Assembly (NCBI GenBank): GCA_030147525.1
Contig: JASBVF010000030.1
Span: 62,001 to 126,000 of the forward strand
Origin: Bacteroidota bacterium
GTDB lineage: Bacteria > Bacteroidota > Bacteroidia > Chitinophagales > Saprospiraceae
Direction of reading: 5' to 3'
Length of the DNA stretch: 64,000 nt
Of this stretch, positions 47,668 through 56,467 are shown piece after piece (the stretch's first letter is position 1; each line of letters starts with the position of its first letter). Under the pieces are notes generated by a model, which was given only the letters and a program-made list of their open reading frames with translations, did no database searches and was not told where the DNA came from. A program made the translations under genes and the position numbers.

Positions 47668-49032
47668 ATGAAACAATACAAAATCACCCTCGCAGAGAAG
47701 GAAATTCCTACTCACTGGTACAACATCGTGGCTGACATGCCAAACAAGCCTTTGCCTCCTCTCCATCCCGGCACGAAAGAGCCCATCGGCCCGGAAGCAC
47801 TGGCGCCGCTCTTCCCGATGGAACTCATCAAGCAGGAGGTCAGTGCCGAAAAATGGATTGAAATCCCTGAAGAAGTACGGGAGGTCTACAAACTCTGGCG
47901 GCCTACTCCGATGTACCGGGCTTACCGTCTGGAAGCTGCACTCGACACGCCGGCAAAAATTTATTACAAGTACGAAGGCGTGAGTCCAAGCGGTTCGCAC
48001 AAACCAAACACGGCTGTGGCTCAGGCTTTTTACAACAAACAGGAAGGCGTGAAGCGCATCACGACTGAAACCGGTGCAGGCCAATGGGGCAGCGCACTTA
48101 GTTTTGCCTGCAATCTGTTCGGCATTGAGTGCGAAGTTTATATGGTGAAAATCAGCTACGAACAGAAGCCCTACCGGAAAACCCTGATGAATACCTGGGG
48201 CGCCAAAGTGTATGCATCACCCACTAATCAAACTGAGGCAGGCAAGAAAATTCTGGCCGAAAACCCTGATTCTCCCGGCAGCCTCGGAATTGCCATCAGC
48301 GAAGCAGTCGAGCGGGCAGCGACGGATCCCGATACGAAATACGCACTGGGCAGTGTGCTCAATCATGTGTTGATGCATCAAACCATTGTTGGGCAGGAAG
48401 CCGTTAAACAGATGGAAAAGGCAGGGGATCTGCCGGATATGGTCATTGCGCCATTCGGTGGCGGCTCCAATTTTGCGGGCATCAGCTTCCCGTTCCTGGA
48501 AATGAATATGACGAAGGGCAAAAAAATCCGATGCATCGCGAGCGAACCGGCCTCGTGCCCTAAGCTGACGAAGGGCGTCTTCCGCTACGACTTTGGCGAT
48601 ACCATTGGAATGACGCCGCTGCTGCCGATGTACACTCTCGGCCATACTTTCGTGCCGGCGCCCATTCATGCGGGAGGCTTGCGCTACCATGGAGCAGGTG
48701 TCGTAGTTAGCCAGCTTTTGAAAGATAAACTGATCGAGGCGGTTGCGCATGATCAGTTGGAGTGCTTTGAGGCGGGTGTTTTATTTTCAAAAACAGAAGG
48801 CATCATCCCTGCACCGGAGACGACGCATGCCATTGCTACTGCCATCCGGGAAGCAGAGCGTTGCAAGGAGGAAGGTGTCAGCCGTACAATTCTGATTCAT
48901 CTTTGCGGTCATGGATACTTCGACCTGGGAGCTTATGAAAATTTCCTGAGCGGAAATATGCACAAACATGAGTTGTCGCAGGCGGAGATTGAGGCTGCAA
49001 TTTCAAAAATTGATACGCCGGCGATTCCCTGA
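47668..49032 (+). CDS. TrpB2-type tryptophan synthase beta-like enzyme
   Basis: 454 residues, longer than ordinary TrpB and with the N-terminal extension of the TrpB2 group. PLP lysine in S-G-S-H-K-P-N, glycine loop G-G-G-S-N, and the E-T-G-A-G-Q-W-G segment. The start at ATG 47668 ([14 protein letters not shown]) is preferred; a longer in-frame region upstream is charged and hydrophobic without similarity. No trpA or other tryptophan genes are adjacent, which fits TrpB2 enzymes, thought to use serine and indole independently of TrpA. The exact product is not certain. Confidence 0.88.
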   Translation: MKQYKITLAEKEIPTHWYNIVADMPNKPLPPLHPGTKEPIGPEALAPLFPMELIKQEVSAEKWIEIPEEVREVYKLWRPTPMYRAYRLEAALDTPAKIYYKYEGVSPSGSHKPNTAVAQAFYNKQEGVKRITTETGAGQWGSALSFACNLFGIECEVYMVKISYEQKPYRKTLMNTWGAKVYASPTNQTEAGKKILAENPDSPGSLGIAISEAVERAATDPDTKYALGSVLNHVLMHQTIVGQEAVKQMEKAGDLPDMVIAPFGGGSNFAGISFPFLEMNMTKGKKIRCIASEPASCPKLTKGVFRYDFGDTIGMTPLLPMYTLGHTFVPAPIHAGGLRYHGAGVVVSQLLKDKLIEAVAHDQLECFEAGVLFSKTEGIIPAPETTHAIATAIREAERCKEEGVSRTILIHLCGHGYFDLGAYENFLSGNMHKHELSQAEIEAAISKIDTPAIP

Positions 49033-49047
49033 GCAACGGGGCGGTGA

Positions 49048-49119
49048 GGTTCAATTTTGATCAATATTGTTCAAAGTAGCCGGCAGCGGTCTTTTGAACA
49101 ATATTGATCAGGTTGAACC
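49048..49119. repeat. Large inverted repeat between convergent genes
   Basis: Arms at 49048-49075 and 49093-49119 form a near-perfect stem of about 27 base pairs around a 17-base loop. Each arm is itself a quasi-palindrome (TTGATCAATATTGTTCAA). There is no T-tract, so it is not an ordinary terminator. It lies between the TrpB2 gene and the HtrA-type protease gene. Confidence 0.8.
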
Positions 49120-49125
49120 CGGCTG

Positions 49126-50289
49126 TTAATTGGCTGGTGCCAGCTTTACGTCCACTTCCATTTCCTTTTTATCCCTCATTATTTTAACCTTCACCACATC
49201 GCCTGCTTTGTATTTTTCCAAAATCAAAACCAGCTCATTCCCGGATTTGACTTTTTCGTCGTTGATGGCAATGATGGCGTCGCCAATGCGGATGCGGCCG
49301 TTGCGGTCACGCAGAGTAGGCTGCAAGCCTGCACGTTCGGCGGGACCGCCTTCCACGGTGTGGATGATGAGGGCGCCTTCCATGCCAAGGCGTTGCGTTG
49401 TTTGAGCATTTGCGATCTCGATGCCGAGTGTCGGGCGGTTGATTTTACCGTATTTGATCAAATCGGGCACGACCCATTTCACCACATCCACCGGAATGGA
49501 AAAACCAATGCCGGCAGAGGCGCCTGATGGGCTGTAGATGGCCGTGTTGACGCCGATGAGGTCGCCGGAAGAATTGAGCAGCGGCCCGCCGGAGTTGCCC
49601 GGGTTGATGGCGGCGTCAGTTTGAATCACATCCCGGATGGGGATGCCGCTCACAGACTTGATTTCCCGCCCGACGGCGCTGATGATTCCGGTCGTCAGTG
49701 TTTGGTCAAGGCCGAAGGGGTTGCCGATGGCAAATACGTTTTGACCAACCAGCAGGTTGTCGGATTGGCCGACAGGGATTGGCCGCAGCGTATTTCTGGG
49801 AGCACTGATTTTGAGTACGGCCAGGTCTTTCTCCGGGGCGTAGCCGATCAGTTCGGCATCCCAGGTGGAGCGATCAGCAAGGGTTACCTGTGCTTTGTCG
49901 GCGCCCTGGATTACGTGATAGTTGGTGATAATGTGGCCTTCCCGGTCCCAGACAAATCCGGAACCACTGCCCTGCGGGATTTCCATGACGTTACGGGTCC
50001 AGTAATCCTGGCGCAGGCGGGAGGTCGTGATGTAAGCGACCGAGGGCGCTGAGTTTTCAAACAGCCGGATGGTTGATTTTTCGGCTTCTGTCAAGCCCGG
50101 AGGAATGGGCGCTTTGACAGGGATGGCAGGCGATTTTTCAGCCTCCTGGGTATTGTAGGGCGTTTCCTCGGAGGGGACCTGTGGAATGATGTTTTTTTGA
50201 AATTTAGTGTTCCAGGCAGTTCCTGCGATAAAGCCGGCGGCCAGTAAAACAACCCAGAGCACGATGCGAAACGGGGATGATTTTTTCAT
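49126..50289 (-). CDS. HtrA/DegP-type serine protease with PDZ domain
   Basis: 387 residues. A membrane anchor or signal segment near residues 8-25 is followed by a trypsin-like domain with His in N-Y-H-V-I-Q-G-A-D, Asp in E-K-D-L-A-V-L-K-I and Ser in I-N-P-G-N-S-G-G-P-L. One PDZ domain (G-M-E-G-A-L-I-I-H-T-V-E-G-G-P-A-E-R-A-G-L) is at the C-terminus. One PDZ and an uncleaved anchor suggest a DegS/DegQ-type envelope quality-control protease. It has its own promoter at 50312-50319. Confidence 0.93.
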   Translation of the reverse strand: MKKSSPFRIVLWVVLLAAGFIAGTAWNTKFQKNIIPQVPSEETPYNTQEAEKSPAIPVKAPIPPGLTEAEKSTIRLFENSAPSVAYITTSRLRQDYWTRNVMEIPQGSGSGFVWDREGHIITNYHVIQGADKAQVTLADRSTWDAELIGYAPEKDLAVLKISAPRNTLRPIPVGQSDNLLVGQNVFAIGNPFGLDQTLTTGIISAVGREIKSVSGIPIRDVIQTDAAINPGNSGGPLLNSSGDLIGVNTAIYSPSGASAGIGFSIPVDVVKWVVPDLIKYGKINRPTLGIEIANAQTTQRLGMEGALIIHTVEGGPAERAGLQPTLRDRNGRIRIGDAIIAINDEKVKSGNELVLILEKYKAGDVVKVKIMRDKKEMEVDVKLAPAN

Positions 50290-50311
50290 GTTTGATAAAT
50301 TTTTTAGCGAG

Positions 50312-50319
50312 CAAAAATA
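50312..50319 (-). promoter_or_regulatory. Promoter of the HtrA-type gene, -7 element
   Basis: On the minus strand TATTTTTG followed by C, exact match to TAnnTTTG, 22 bases before the start codon. No clear -33. Confidence 0.5.
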
Positions 50320-50377
50320 GCCGCTTTCCGTGTTTTTCTGAAAACGCCTGAAAGAACAGGGTGTTCGCCAAAGATTT

Positions 50378-50385
50378 TAACTTTG
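50378..50385 (+). promoter_or_regulatory. Promoter of the acyltransferase gene, -7 element
   Basis: TAACTTTG followed by C, exact match to TAnnTTTG. It overlaps an in-frame TTG at 50383, so the real start codon must be downstream; the GTG at 50413 fits. Confidence 0.5.
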
Positions 50386-50412
50386 CTGCTTAATTTTCAC
50401 CTATTACTGCCT

Positions 50413-51708
50413 GTGAATCCAGTTCTTTACGCCTTTTACTACTTTTTTAAATTCATCGTCTGGGCTTCCCTTCGGGTTTATTACTCGAAAATCACGGTGG
50501 TGAATGCTGAGCGGGGGCGCTTTGAAAACCCCTGCATCGTGGTATCCAATCACCCCAGCACCCTGCTTGATCCGCTCAATGCCGCTATTGAAATTAAAAC
50601 GGAAGTTCATTTTCTGGCCAATGCCAGTTTGTTTAAGACGCCGTTCACCAGCTGGTTTTTCAATACATTTTACTGCATTCCGGTCGAGCGGTATGAAGAC
50701 ACCGGCGGGAAACCGCTGAACAATGCCGCCAGTTTTGAAAAATCTACCAAACACCTGGCGAAGGGCGGCTGTCTGTATGTGGCGCCGGAAGGTACGAGTT
50801 ATGTTTATCGCCGCCTGCGTAAGGTCAAAACCGGGACCGCACGCATTGCTCTGGCTGCCGAAAGTCGCCATGACTTTCAACTCGGACTTACCATTTTGCC
50901 CATCGGGCTGAACTATTCCGATCCCACGAAATTCAGGAGCGAATTACTGACGATCATCGGAGAACCCATTCCGGTGGCGGATTTTAAGGAAGACTGGGAG
51001 CGGGATGAAGTGGAGGCCGTGCAAAATTTGACTTCCCGGGTAAGTCAGGCGCTTTCAGGGCTCATCATCGACACCACGGACGATGAGCAGGACCAATTGC
51101 TCACCTGCCTGGAGGAGGTTTTTCAAAATGAAAATCCGCTCGATGCCTATGCCGAATTTCAACGCACACAAAAACTGATGGCCAAGCTTAAAACGTGGAA
51201 AATAGCTGCTCCGGAGGCTTACGAAGCTTTTGCCGGCAGGGTGTTTTTTTATTTTGAAAAATTGAAGGCGCTGGACATCAACGATGCGGCTGTAAAGGCA
51301 GGCAGGGCCGATGTCGTTGCGAAGTTATTGCAGCTTTTGCTCACCTTTCCTGTTTTTCTTTTGGGTTTGATCACACACTTCCTACCTGTTTTTTCAGCAA
51401 AAAAACTCAACGACGGGCTGAACGATGACGTCCATTGGGAACCAACTTACCGCTACGTGGCAGGTTTGGTGACCTATCCGTTGTTTATCGGCCTGCAGAT
51501 TTGGTTGGTCAGCGGGGTAGGGGAGCGATGGTTGACCTGGGCTTACGTTTTGAGTATTTTGCCTGCCGGGTGGGTAGCCGAGTGGTGGCTGGCGCAGTGG
51601 AGGCAGGTGAAGGGACGCTTACGGTTGCGTGTTTTTATAAAAAACAATCAAGCCAACCGGGGCGCACTACTCGAAATGAGAGCGGCTGTCCTTCAGGTTT
51701 TAAAATAA
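50413..51708 (+). CDS. PlsC-type phospholipid acyltransferase with C-terminal membrane region
   Basis: 431 residues from a GTG start. The acyltransferase domain at about 35-230 has N-H-P-S-T-L-L-D-P-L (catalytic His and Asp) near residue 46 and A-P-E-G-T-S-Y near residue 126. An extra C-terminal part with several hydrophobic segments is unusual for simple PlsC enzymes and resembles the large two-part acyltransferases of Bacteroidota. Likely adds an acyl chain in glycerophospholipid or another envelope lipid. Followed by a glycosyltransferase and a sigma factor, possibly one operon. Confidence 0.82.
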   Translation: MNPVLYAFYYFFKFIVWASLRVYYSKITVVNAERGRFENPCIVVSNHPSTLLDPLNAAIEIKTEVHFLANASLFKTPFTSWFFNTFYCIPVERYEDTGGKPLNNAASFEKSTKHLAKGGCLYVAPEGTSYVYRRLRKVKTGTARIALAAESRHDFQLGLTILPIGLNYSDPTKFRSELLTIIGEPIPVADFKEDWERDEVEAVQNLTSRVSQALSGLIIDTTDDEQDQLLTCLEEVFQNENPLDAYAEFQRTQKLMAKLKTWKIAAPEAYEAFAGRVFFYFEKLKALDINDAAVKAGRADVVAKLLQLLLTFPVFLLGLITHFLPVFSAKKLNDGLNDDVHWEPTYRYVAGLVTYPLFIGLQIWLVSGVGERWLTWAYVLSILPAGWVAEWWLAQWRQVKGRLRLRVFIKNNQANRGALLEMRAAVLQVLK

Positions 51709-51753
51709 AAAAATCCTTCTGCTTAATTTGTTGAAATTCTGAACTTTGTGGCC

Positions 51754-52893
51754 ATGATGACCCTTTTTGAACAAATCGTCCTCTGGGCGTTCGTGGCTGC
51801 AACAGCCGTACAACTTTTCTTTTGGCTGTTTTTTTTCGGCCGGCTTGCGCTTTACAAAGAAGATGAAAACGACCCTGCGGAACGAAGCAACGGACCGTCC
51901 GCTGACGACGGTCCTCCCGTCTCTGTCATCATCTGCGCCCGCAATGAAGCGGAGAATTTGAAGGCTCATCTTTACCGTATCCTAAATCAAACCTACCGTT
52001 CCTACGAGGTTTTGGTAGTGAACCATAAATCATCTGATAATTCTTTAGATGTATTGGCATCTTTGCAGAGCAAGTTTAAACATTTGCGAATTGTCAACTG
52101 TGACAATGAAAAAACAGGGAAAAAATTTGCTTTAGCAATAGGGATTGAGCAGGCTAAAAACCAAGTTCTTTTACTTACGGATGCCGACTGTATACCTGCC
52201 AGCAACGATTGGATTCGGGGCATGGTGGCGGGTATTGACGAGAACACCCAAATAGTGCTGGGCGTAGCACCTTACGACGAGACCCCTGGTCCCCTGAACA
52301 AGTTTGTCAGGTTCGAAGCGTGTTACACTGCGATGCAATATTTGTCATTTACCCTTGCTGGGTTGCCCTACATGGGGGTTGGAAGAAACCTGGCGTACCG
52401 AAGGGAGCTTTTCGATCGTACAGATGGATTTCGCAAGCATGAGCGCCTCGCCTCCGGGGACGATGATTTGTTCATCAACGAGGTTGCGAAAAAGGGTCAT
52501 GTCGGCATCCGGCTCAATCCTGACACGTTCATGTACTCCAAACCAAAAACGACTTTCAGGGAGTACTACCGCCAAAAAACGAGACATTTTTCAACGGGAA
52601 AATATTATAAATTACACCATAAAATATTTCTTAGTTCGCTCACTATGAGCCACTTACTACACTATTTGCTGGGAGGAGTTCTTTTGACATTAAAAATTAG
52701 CATAATGTTTGCTCTATTGGGATATGCGGTGAGAATGGGTGTAGTAATGGCTATCAGCAGCGTAATCCTTAAAAAGTTGCATCACCGTTCGTTGCGGCTT
52801 TGGATTCCACTTCTCGATGTTGTTTTAGTCGTTTTCTATTTCGTGTTCGCACCGGCAACTCTCATGAACAACGACACCCAGAAATGGAATTAA
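51754..52893 (+). CDS. Family 2 glycosyltransferase, membrane-bound
   Basis: 379 residues. An N-terminal membrane helix (about 5-28) precedes a GT-A fold (about 45-270) with V-S-V-I-I-C-A-R-N-E, L-T-D-A-D-C-I-P (metal-binding D-x-D), S-G-D-D-D-L-F (catalytic base region) and R-Q-K-T-R-H-F. Two to three hydrophobic C-terminal helices follow. Processive or lipid-linked sugar transfer is likely; substrate unknown. The start ATG at 51754 was chosen over an in-frame GTG at 51748. Its last codons overlap the following sigma factor gene by 10 bases. Confidence 0.88.
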   Translation: MMTLFEQIVLWAFVAATAVQLFFWLFFFGRLALYKEDENDPAERSNGPSADDGPPVSVIICARNEAENLKAHLYRILNQTYRSYEVLVVNHKSSDNSLDVLASLQSKFKHLRIVNCDNEKTGKKFALAIGIEQAKNQVLLLTDADCIPASNDWIRGMVAGIDENTQIVLGVAPYDETPGPLNKFVRFEACYTAMQYLSFTLAGLPYMGVGRNLAYRRELFDRTDGFRKHERLASGDDDLFINEVAKKGHVGIRLNPDTFMYSKPKTTFREYYRQKTRHFSTGKYYKLHHKIFLSSLTMSHLLHYLLGGVLLTLKISIMFALLGYAVRMGVVMAISSVILKKLHHRSLRLWIPLLDVVLVVFYFVFAPATLMNNDTQKWN

Positions 52894-53543
52894 CACTAAC
52901 GAAGCACACCACAACTACAAAAAGCAGGCTTTCACCTAAAGCTGTCGAAGATTACAAACTCGTAAAAGCGGCCATCGCCGGTGAACAGCAAGCTTACACT
53001 ACACTACTGGAACGCTACCGCATGCCGGTTTACAACCACCTCCTGAAGATGGTGAGAAACCATGACGATGCGGAAGACCTGACCATCGAAGCATTCGGAA
53101 AGGCTTTTCACAAGCTTTCGTCGTATGCCCCCCACTTCGCTTTTTCAACGTGGCTTTTTAAAATTGCTCAAAACAATTGCATCGACCACATTCGTAAAAA
53201 GCGCCTCCATGTACTTTCCATCGACCAGCCCATCGAATCGCAGGGCGGCAAGGATTTTACGGGTACCATTCGTACGCACAGCCGGAATCCCGAAGAGGAG
53301 ATTATCCGTCAGCAGCGGATGCAGATGGTGCGGAGTATGCTTGGCCACCTCAACAAAAAGTACCGCCACATGATTGAGTTGCGCTACTACGAGGAGCTGA
53401 CTTACGAGGAAATTGCCAATGAGCTGAAAATTCCGCTCGGCACCGTGAAAGCGCAGCTTTTCCGGGCCAAGGAAATGCTCTTCGGATTGATGCAGACCAC
53501 TACGGCAGCGGATTATCTTGAGTCCACCCGGCGGGTGAACTGA
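52884..53543 (+). CDS. ECF-type RNA polymerase sigma factor
   Basis: 219 residues from ATG 52884, overlapping the glycosyltransferase stop by 10 bases, a sign of translational coupling. Sigma2 region with Y-R-M-P-V-Y-N-H-L-L-K-M-V-R-N-H-D-D-A-E-D-L-T-I-E-A-F; sigma4 with E-L-T-Y-E-E-I-A-N-E-L-K-I-P-L-G-T-V-K-A-Q-L. No anti-sigma gene is adjacent. Its link to the acyltransferase and glycosyltransferase suggests control of envelope genes, but the direction of that control is not visible. Three tandem hairpins follow. Confidence 0.88.
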   Translation: MELTLTKHTTTTKSRLSPKAVEDYKLVKAAIAGEQQAYTTLLERYRMPVYNHLLKMVRNHDDAEDLTIEAFGKAFHKLSSYAPHFAFSTWLFKIAQNNCIDHIRKKRLHVLSIDQPIESQGGKDFTGTIRTHSRNPEEEIIRQQRMQMVRSMLGHLNKKYRHMIELRYYEELTYEEIANELKIPLGTVKAQLFRAKEMLFGLMQTTTAADYLESTRRVN

Positions 53544-53568
53544 GTTTTCGTTAAACGAACCTTGTTTG

Positions 53569-53587
53569 CGCTGGCGTAAACCCAGCG
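53569..53587 (+). terminator. First of three tandem hairpins after the sigma factor
   Basis: CGCTGG (53569-53574) pairs with CCAGCG (53582-53587), followed by TTTT. Confidence 0.5.
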
Positions 53588-53611
53588 TTTTACCTCCCTC
53601 TTGTCATATTT

Positions 53612-53637
53612 CTCTGGCACTGAGCCAGGGGTTTTTT
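53612..53637 (+). terminator. Second tandem hairpin with T-tract
   Basis: CTGGC (53614-53618) pairs with GCCAG (53624-53628), five-base loop, followed by TTTTTT (53632-53637): the best terminator of the three. Confidence 0.7.
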
Positions 53638-53657
53638 CCTAAAGGTATTGGATCCAC

Positions 53658-53690
53658 GGAGGAAGATTTTGTCTTCCTCCTGCTTTTTCT
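53658..53690. terminator. Third hairpin, possibly bidirectional
   Basis: GGAGGAAGA (53658-53666) pairs perfectly with TCTTCCTCC (53672-53680), followed by T-rich sequence. It may serve the convergent CHAT gene. Confidence 0.65.
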
Positions 53691-53701
53691 TTAGGTGGAA
53701 A

Positions 53702-56425
53702 TCATCTTCCGACAAGCACAAAACCTGACCAGAGGTAAGGGCTGGCATCGCCCAGTGGCGGACGCTCAAGAAAATTGAGTTTCGAGTGGTAGATCGCCTC
53801 CGCCGGAGAAAGGTTTTTTTCAAAATAACCGGACAGAAAATCCCCCGCCAACCGCAGCGTCGTTCCGCTTTGCACTTCCCACAACGTTAAACCTACATTC
53901 GAAGCGCCGCCATAGGCGAACCCTCGTGCCAGGCTCATCACACCTTCGCCCCGCTTCACTTGGCCTGTACCGGCTTCGCAGGCAGCCAACACGACAAGTT
54001 CGGCGGGCACGGGTTGTGCGTATAAATCCTTGAGAAACAGCTTTTCATGACCGGACAAATGGATGAACGGCTCGATGGTGTCTGCCTCGGCGTGGGCGTA
54101 AAACAGCAGGTTTTGGAACCGGGTAGCCCTGTCGAAGACCTGTTGCCGTCCGGCGTTTTCATTTAACAAAAACTCACCACCGAACTGCGCCGCCAGCGAA
54201 TCGGGGCGTCCTTGCAGTTGTTCGTTCGGAGCGATGACGAGCAGCGGCTTCTCCGGTTTTATTTTATTTATCTTCAAATCTTGTGTTAAAACAGATGCTG
54301 AAAAAACACGGGTAATCTGCCGCTGAAAGATGAGAAATGGAAATTGGATGTAGTCGTTGCGGGGCAGGCTGTCAGTGAGCAGGGCGTCGAAAGGCAGCAG
54401 GTTCAGCCAGGCGTCGGCGGCGAGGAGCACTTTTGGTTTTTTTAAATGCAGTGGCTCGATCAACTGGTGAAACAATTGATAACCCAGCCGGGAGAATTTT
54501 TTCATGTTTGAGGGGCGTACCAGTGCAGTTCGGGAGGCAGCAAGGTTTTTAAAATCTTCGACTTGTTTGCGCAGGTGGTCATCGGCCGGAAGGGCGCCCC
54601 AGTGGACGGTATCTTTTGAAATGCTGAAAAAATAGAGGTTCCGGTCTCCCCAGAAATATTCCACAAAAGATTCATCCTCAGAGAGTTGTCCCCTGAGTAT
54701 TTCAATATCCGGCGTCGGGAGCTGGTATTTCATATTGAAATAGTCGGGGTTTTCCACTTCCATTTTTTTGCGGAGCTGCTGAAGCTTTCTCCTGAGCTCG
54801 AAAGCGGCTGACTGGCTGGCGGCTATATCTTCCACGGCGTTTGCCCTGGCTGATTTTCGTTCGTAAAATGCGATTTGCAGCTTCAAATCGGTTTCCTGCT
54901 GAAGGAGTGAGTCGGAGAGGTTGGCAAAATGCTTAGCGCCGATATCGGTCAGCGATTCGAGGAGGGAGAGCGCCTTGCTTTTTTCAGCAAAAACAAAAGC
55001 CTGCCCCATGCAGTCTGCCGAGTTTGTAATCCGGTAAAGCTGGTGTGCCGTTTCAATGGCCTGCTCAAAAACCTGAAAAGACATCTCGCTGAGCAGTTCT
55101 TTTGATTCGTCGTAATCGTAATCGTTGCGAAGAATTTGAATCAGGTCGATGGCTTTGCTCAGTGTGGCAAGCGCCATTTGTAGCCATTCGGCCTCTTGTT
55201 TTTCCTGTCTCGACTGGGCAAAAATGGCCTTGCCTTTCAGGTTAAGCGCCCGAAGCAGTTCAAATTTGAGGGGAGAGTGTTCAATTTGGGGGTTTTGACT
55301 AAAATCTCCGGCATTGAAGGAGTCTTCAAAATGGGCGAGGGATTTCTGGATAAATTTCAATGCGGGCAATGGCGTCTGCCGGGTGAGGTGTGCTTCACCG
55401 ATGCCGAGCAGCAGCTCCCCTTTTCTGAACTGCTTGCCGGCAAAAAGGCTGTCGGCCAGCTCCAATCCTGCCTCAAAAGCGAGAATGGCCTCGTCGTAGG
55501 CTTTATTTTTCAGAAAGGTTTGCCCTTCGAACTTTTTCAAATGGACGTAAGTCCACGGGTTGGGAATGTCAAGTTGACGGGCTTTTTCAAGAAAAAGAAA
55601 TGTGCTGTCCCGGTCCTGTTGTCTGCTAAAAATTTCCACCAGATCGAGGTACGTGTAAAACAGGTACTCCGGGTTGGGCCTTAGCGTGTCCGGCGCCGAA
55701 TAAAATCTGCGCTCTGATTCGAAGAGGTATTCCTTGGCTTTTTCATCGTTTTCAAGCGCCATGGAGATCATGCCGAGATGCTCGAAATGGGCCGTTGAGT
55801 ACTCAAAATCCCATTCCGGCAGGTAAGGGTGGGCGAGGGTGTACCATTCGAGTGCTTGCGGGTAGTTTCCTTTTTTATAATTCAGCCAGCCCAGGTAGAG
55901 CCGGTAGGCATAATTCGCTTCCTGCAGCTGCCGGGCGCCGGAGTGGTTCTGTGGCAGATCATCGATCAGCGCCTGAAAACCATCGATGGCCTGGTCGTAG
56001 TAGCCCAAAGTAGTGAGGTGCCGGTATTTTTCGAACCTCACGCCTCCGTCGGTCAAAAAAAGCAGGCCGGGAGAAAGGTACGGGCGACAGGTTTCAACAT
56101 ACCGTTCTGTCCGGTCGAGCCAGGCGTTCAGGCTGTCGAGATTGAACTGAAGTTGAATGATTTGCACAGCGGCGAGAATGGCCGTGTCGGCAAGCAGTTC
56201 CGGGCATTGCAGGGAGAGGTCCAGCGTTGTTTGAAAATGCTGAAGCCTGACAGGCCGGGGCATTTTTTCATTCACAGCTAAATGCCAGTGGGCCTGAACA
56301 GTGTCCCTCCGGATGTTCAGGCCCTTACAATCAGTTTGCTGTGCTGAAATGGGTGTGACAGTTAGTGCTAAAACTGCACAAACAGCTGATTGCCAGATAA
56401 TTTTAGTTAGTCTGGTGGCTGGCAT
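53702..56425 (-). CDS. CHAT-domain (caspase-like) protein with TPR region
   Basis: 907 residues. The signal peptide (about 1-28) is followed by a long helical TPR-type region (about 50-500), then a coiled stretch, and a C-terminal CHAT domain (about 590-907). The candidate catalytic dyad is His778 (F-Y-A-H-A-E-A-D) and Cys816 (V-L-A-A-C-E-A-G-T-G), in the usual positions for separase/caspase-like CHAT peptidases, and Y-L-W-S-G-F-V-L-V-G ends the domain. The signal peptide suggests it works outside the cytoplasm, which is unusual for a CHAT protease of a defence system. Part of a minus-strand unit with the two genes upstream. Confidence 0.87.
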   Translation of the reverse strand: MPATRLTKIIWQSAVCAVLALTVTPISAQQTDCKGLNIRRDTVQAHWHLAVNEKMPRPVRLQHFQTTLDLSLQCPELLADTAILAAVQIIQLQFNLDSLNAWLDRTERYVETCRPYLSPGLLFLTDGGVRFEKYRHLTTLGYYDQAIDGFQALIDDLPQNHSGARQLQEANYAYRLYLGWLNYKKGNYPQALEWYTLAHPYLPEWDFEYSTAHFEHLGMISMALENDEKAKEYLFESERRFYSAPDTLRPNPEYLFYTYLDLVEIFSRQQDRDSTFLFLEKARQLDIPNPWTYVHLKKFEGQTFLKNKAYDEAILAFEAGLELADSLFAGKQFRKGELLLGIGEAHLTRQTPLPALKFIQKSLAHFEDSFNAGDFSQNPQIEHSPLKFELLRALNLKGKAIFAQSRQEKQEAEWLQMALATLSKAIDLIQILRNDYDYDESKELLSEMSFQVFEQAIETAHQLYRITNSADCMGQAFVFAEKSKALSLLESLTDIGAKHFANLSDSLLQQETDLKLQIAFYERKSARANAVEDIAASQSAAFELRRKLQQLRKKMEVENPDYFNMKYQLPTPDIEILRGQLSEDESFVEYFWGDRNLYFFSISKDTVHWGALPADDHLRKQVEDFKNLAASRTALVRPSNMKKFSRLGYQLFHQLIEPLHLKKPKVLLAADAWLNLLPFDALLTDSLPRNDYIQFPFLIFQRQITRVFSASVLTQDLKINKIKPEKPLLVIAPNEQLQGRPDSLAAQFGGEFLLNENAGRQQVFDRATRFQNLLFYAHAEADTIEPFIHLSGHEKLFLKDLYAQPVPAELVVLAACEAGTGQVKRGEGVMSLARGFAYGGASNVGLTLWEVQSGTTLRLAGDFLSGYFEKNLSPAEAIYHSKLNFLERPPLGDASPYLWSGFVLVGR

Positions 56426-56467
56426 TTGATAAAATTATAGCGCTTATATCTCTGTATTCTCCTGCTT

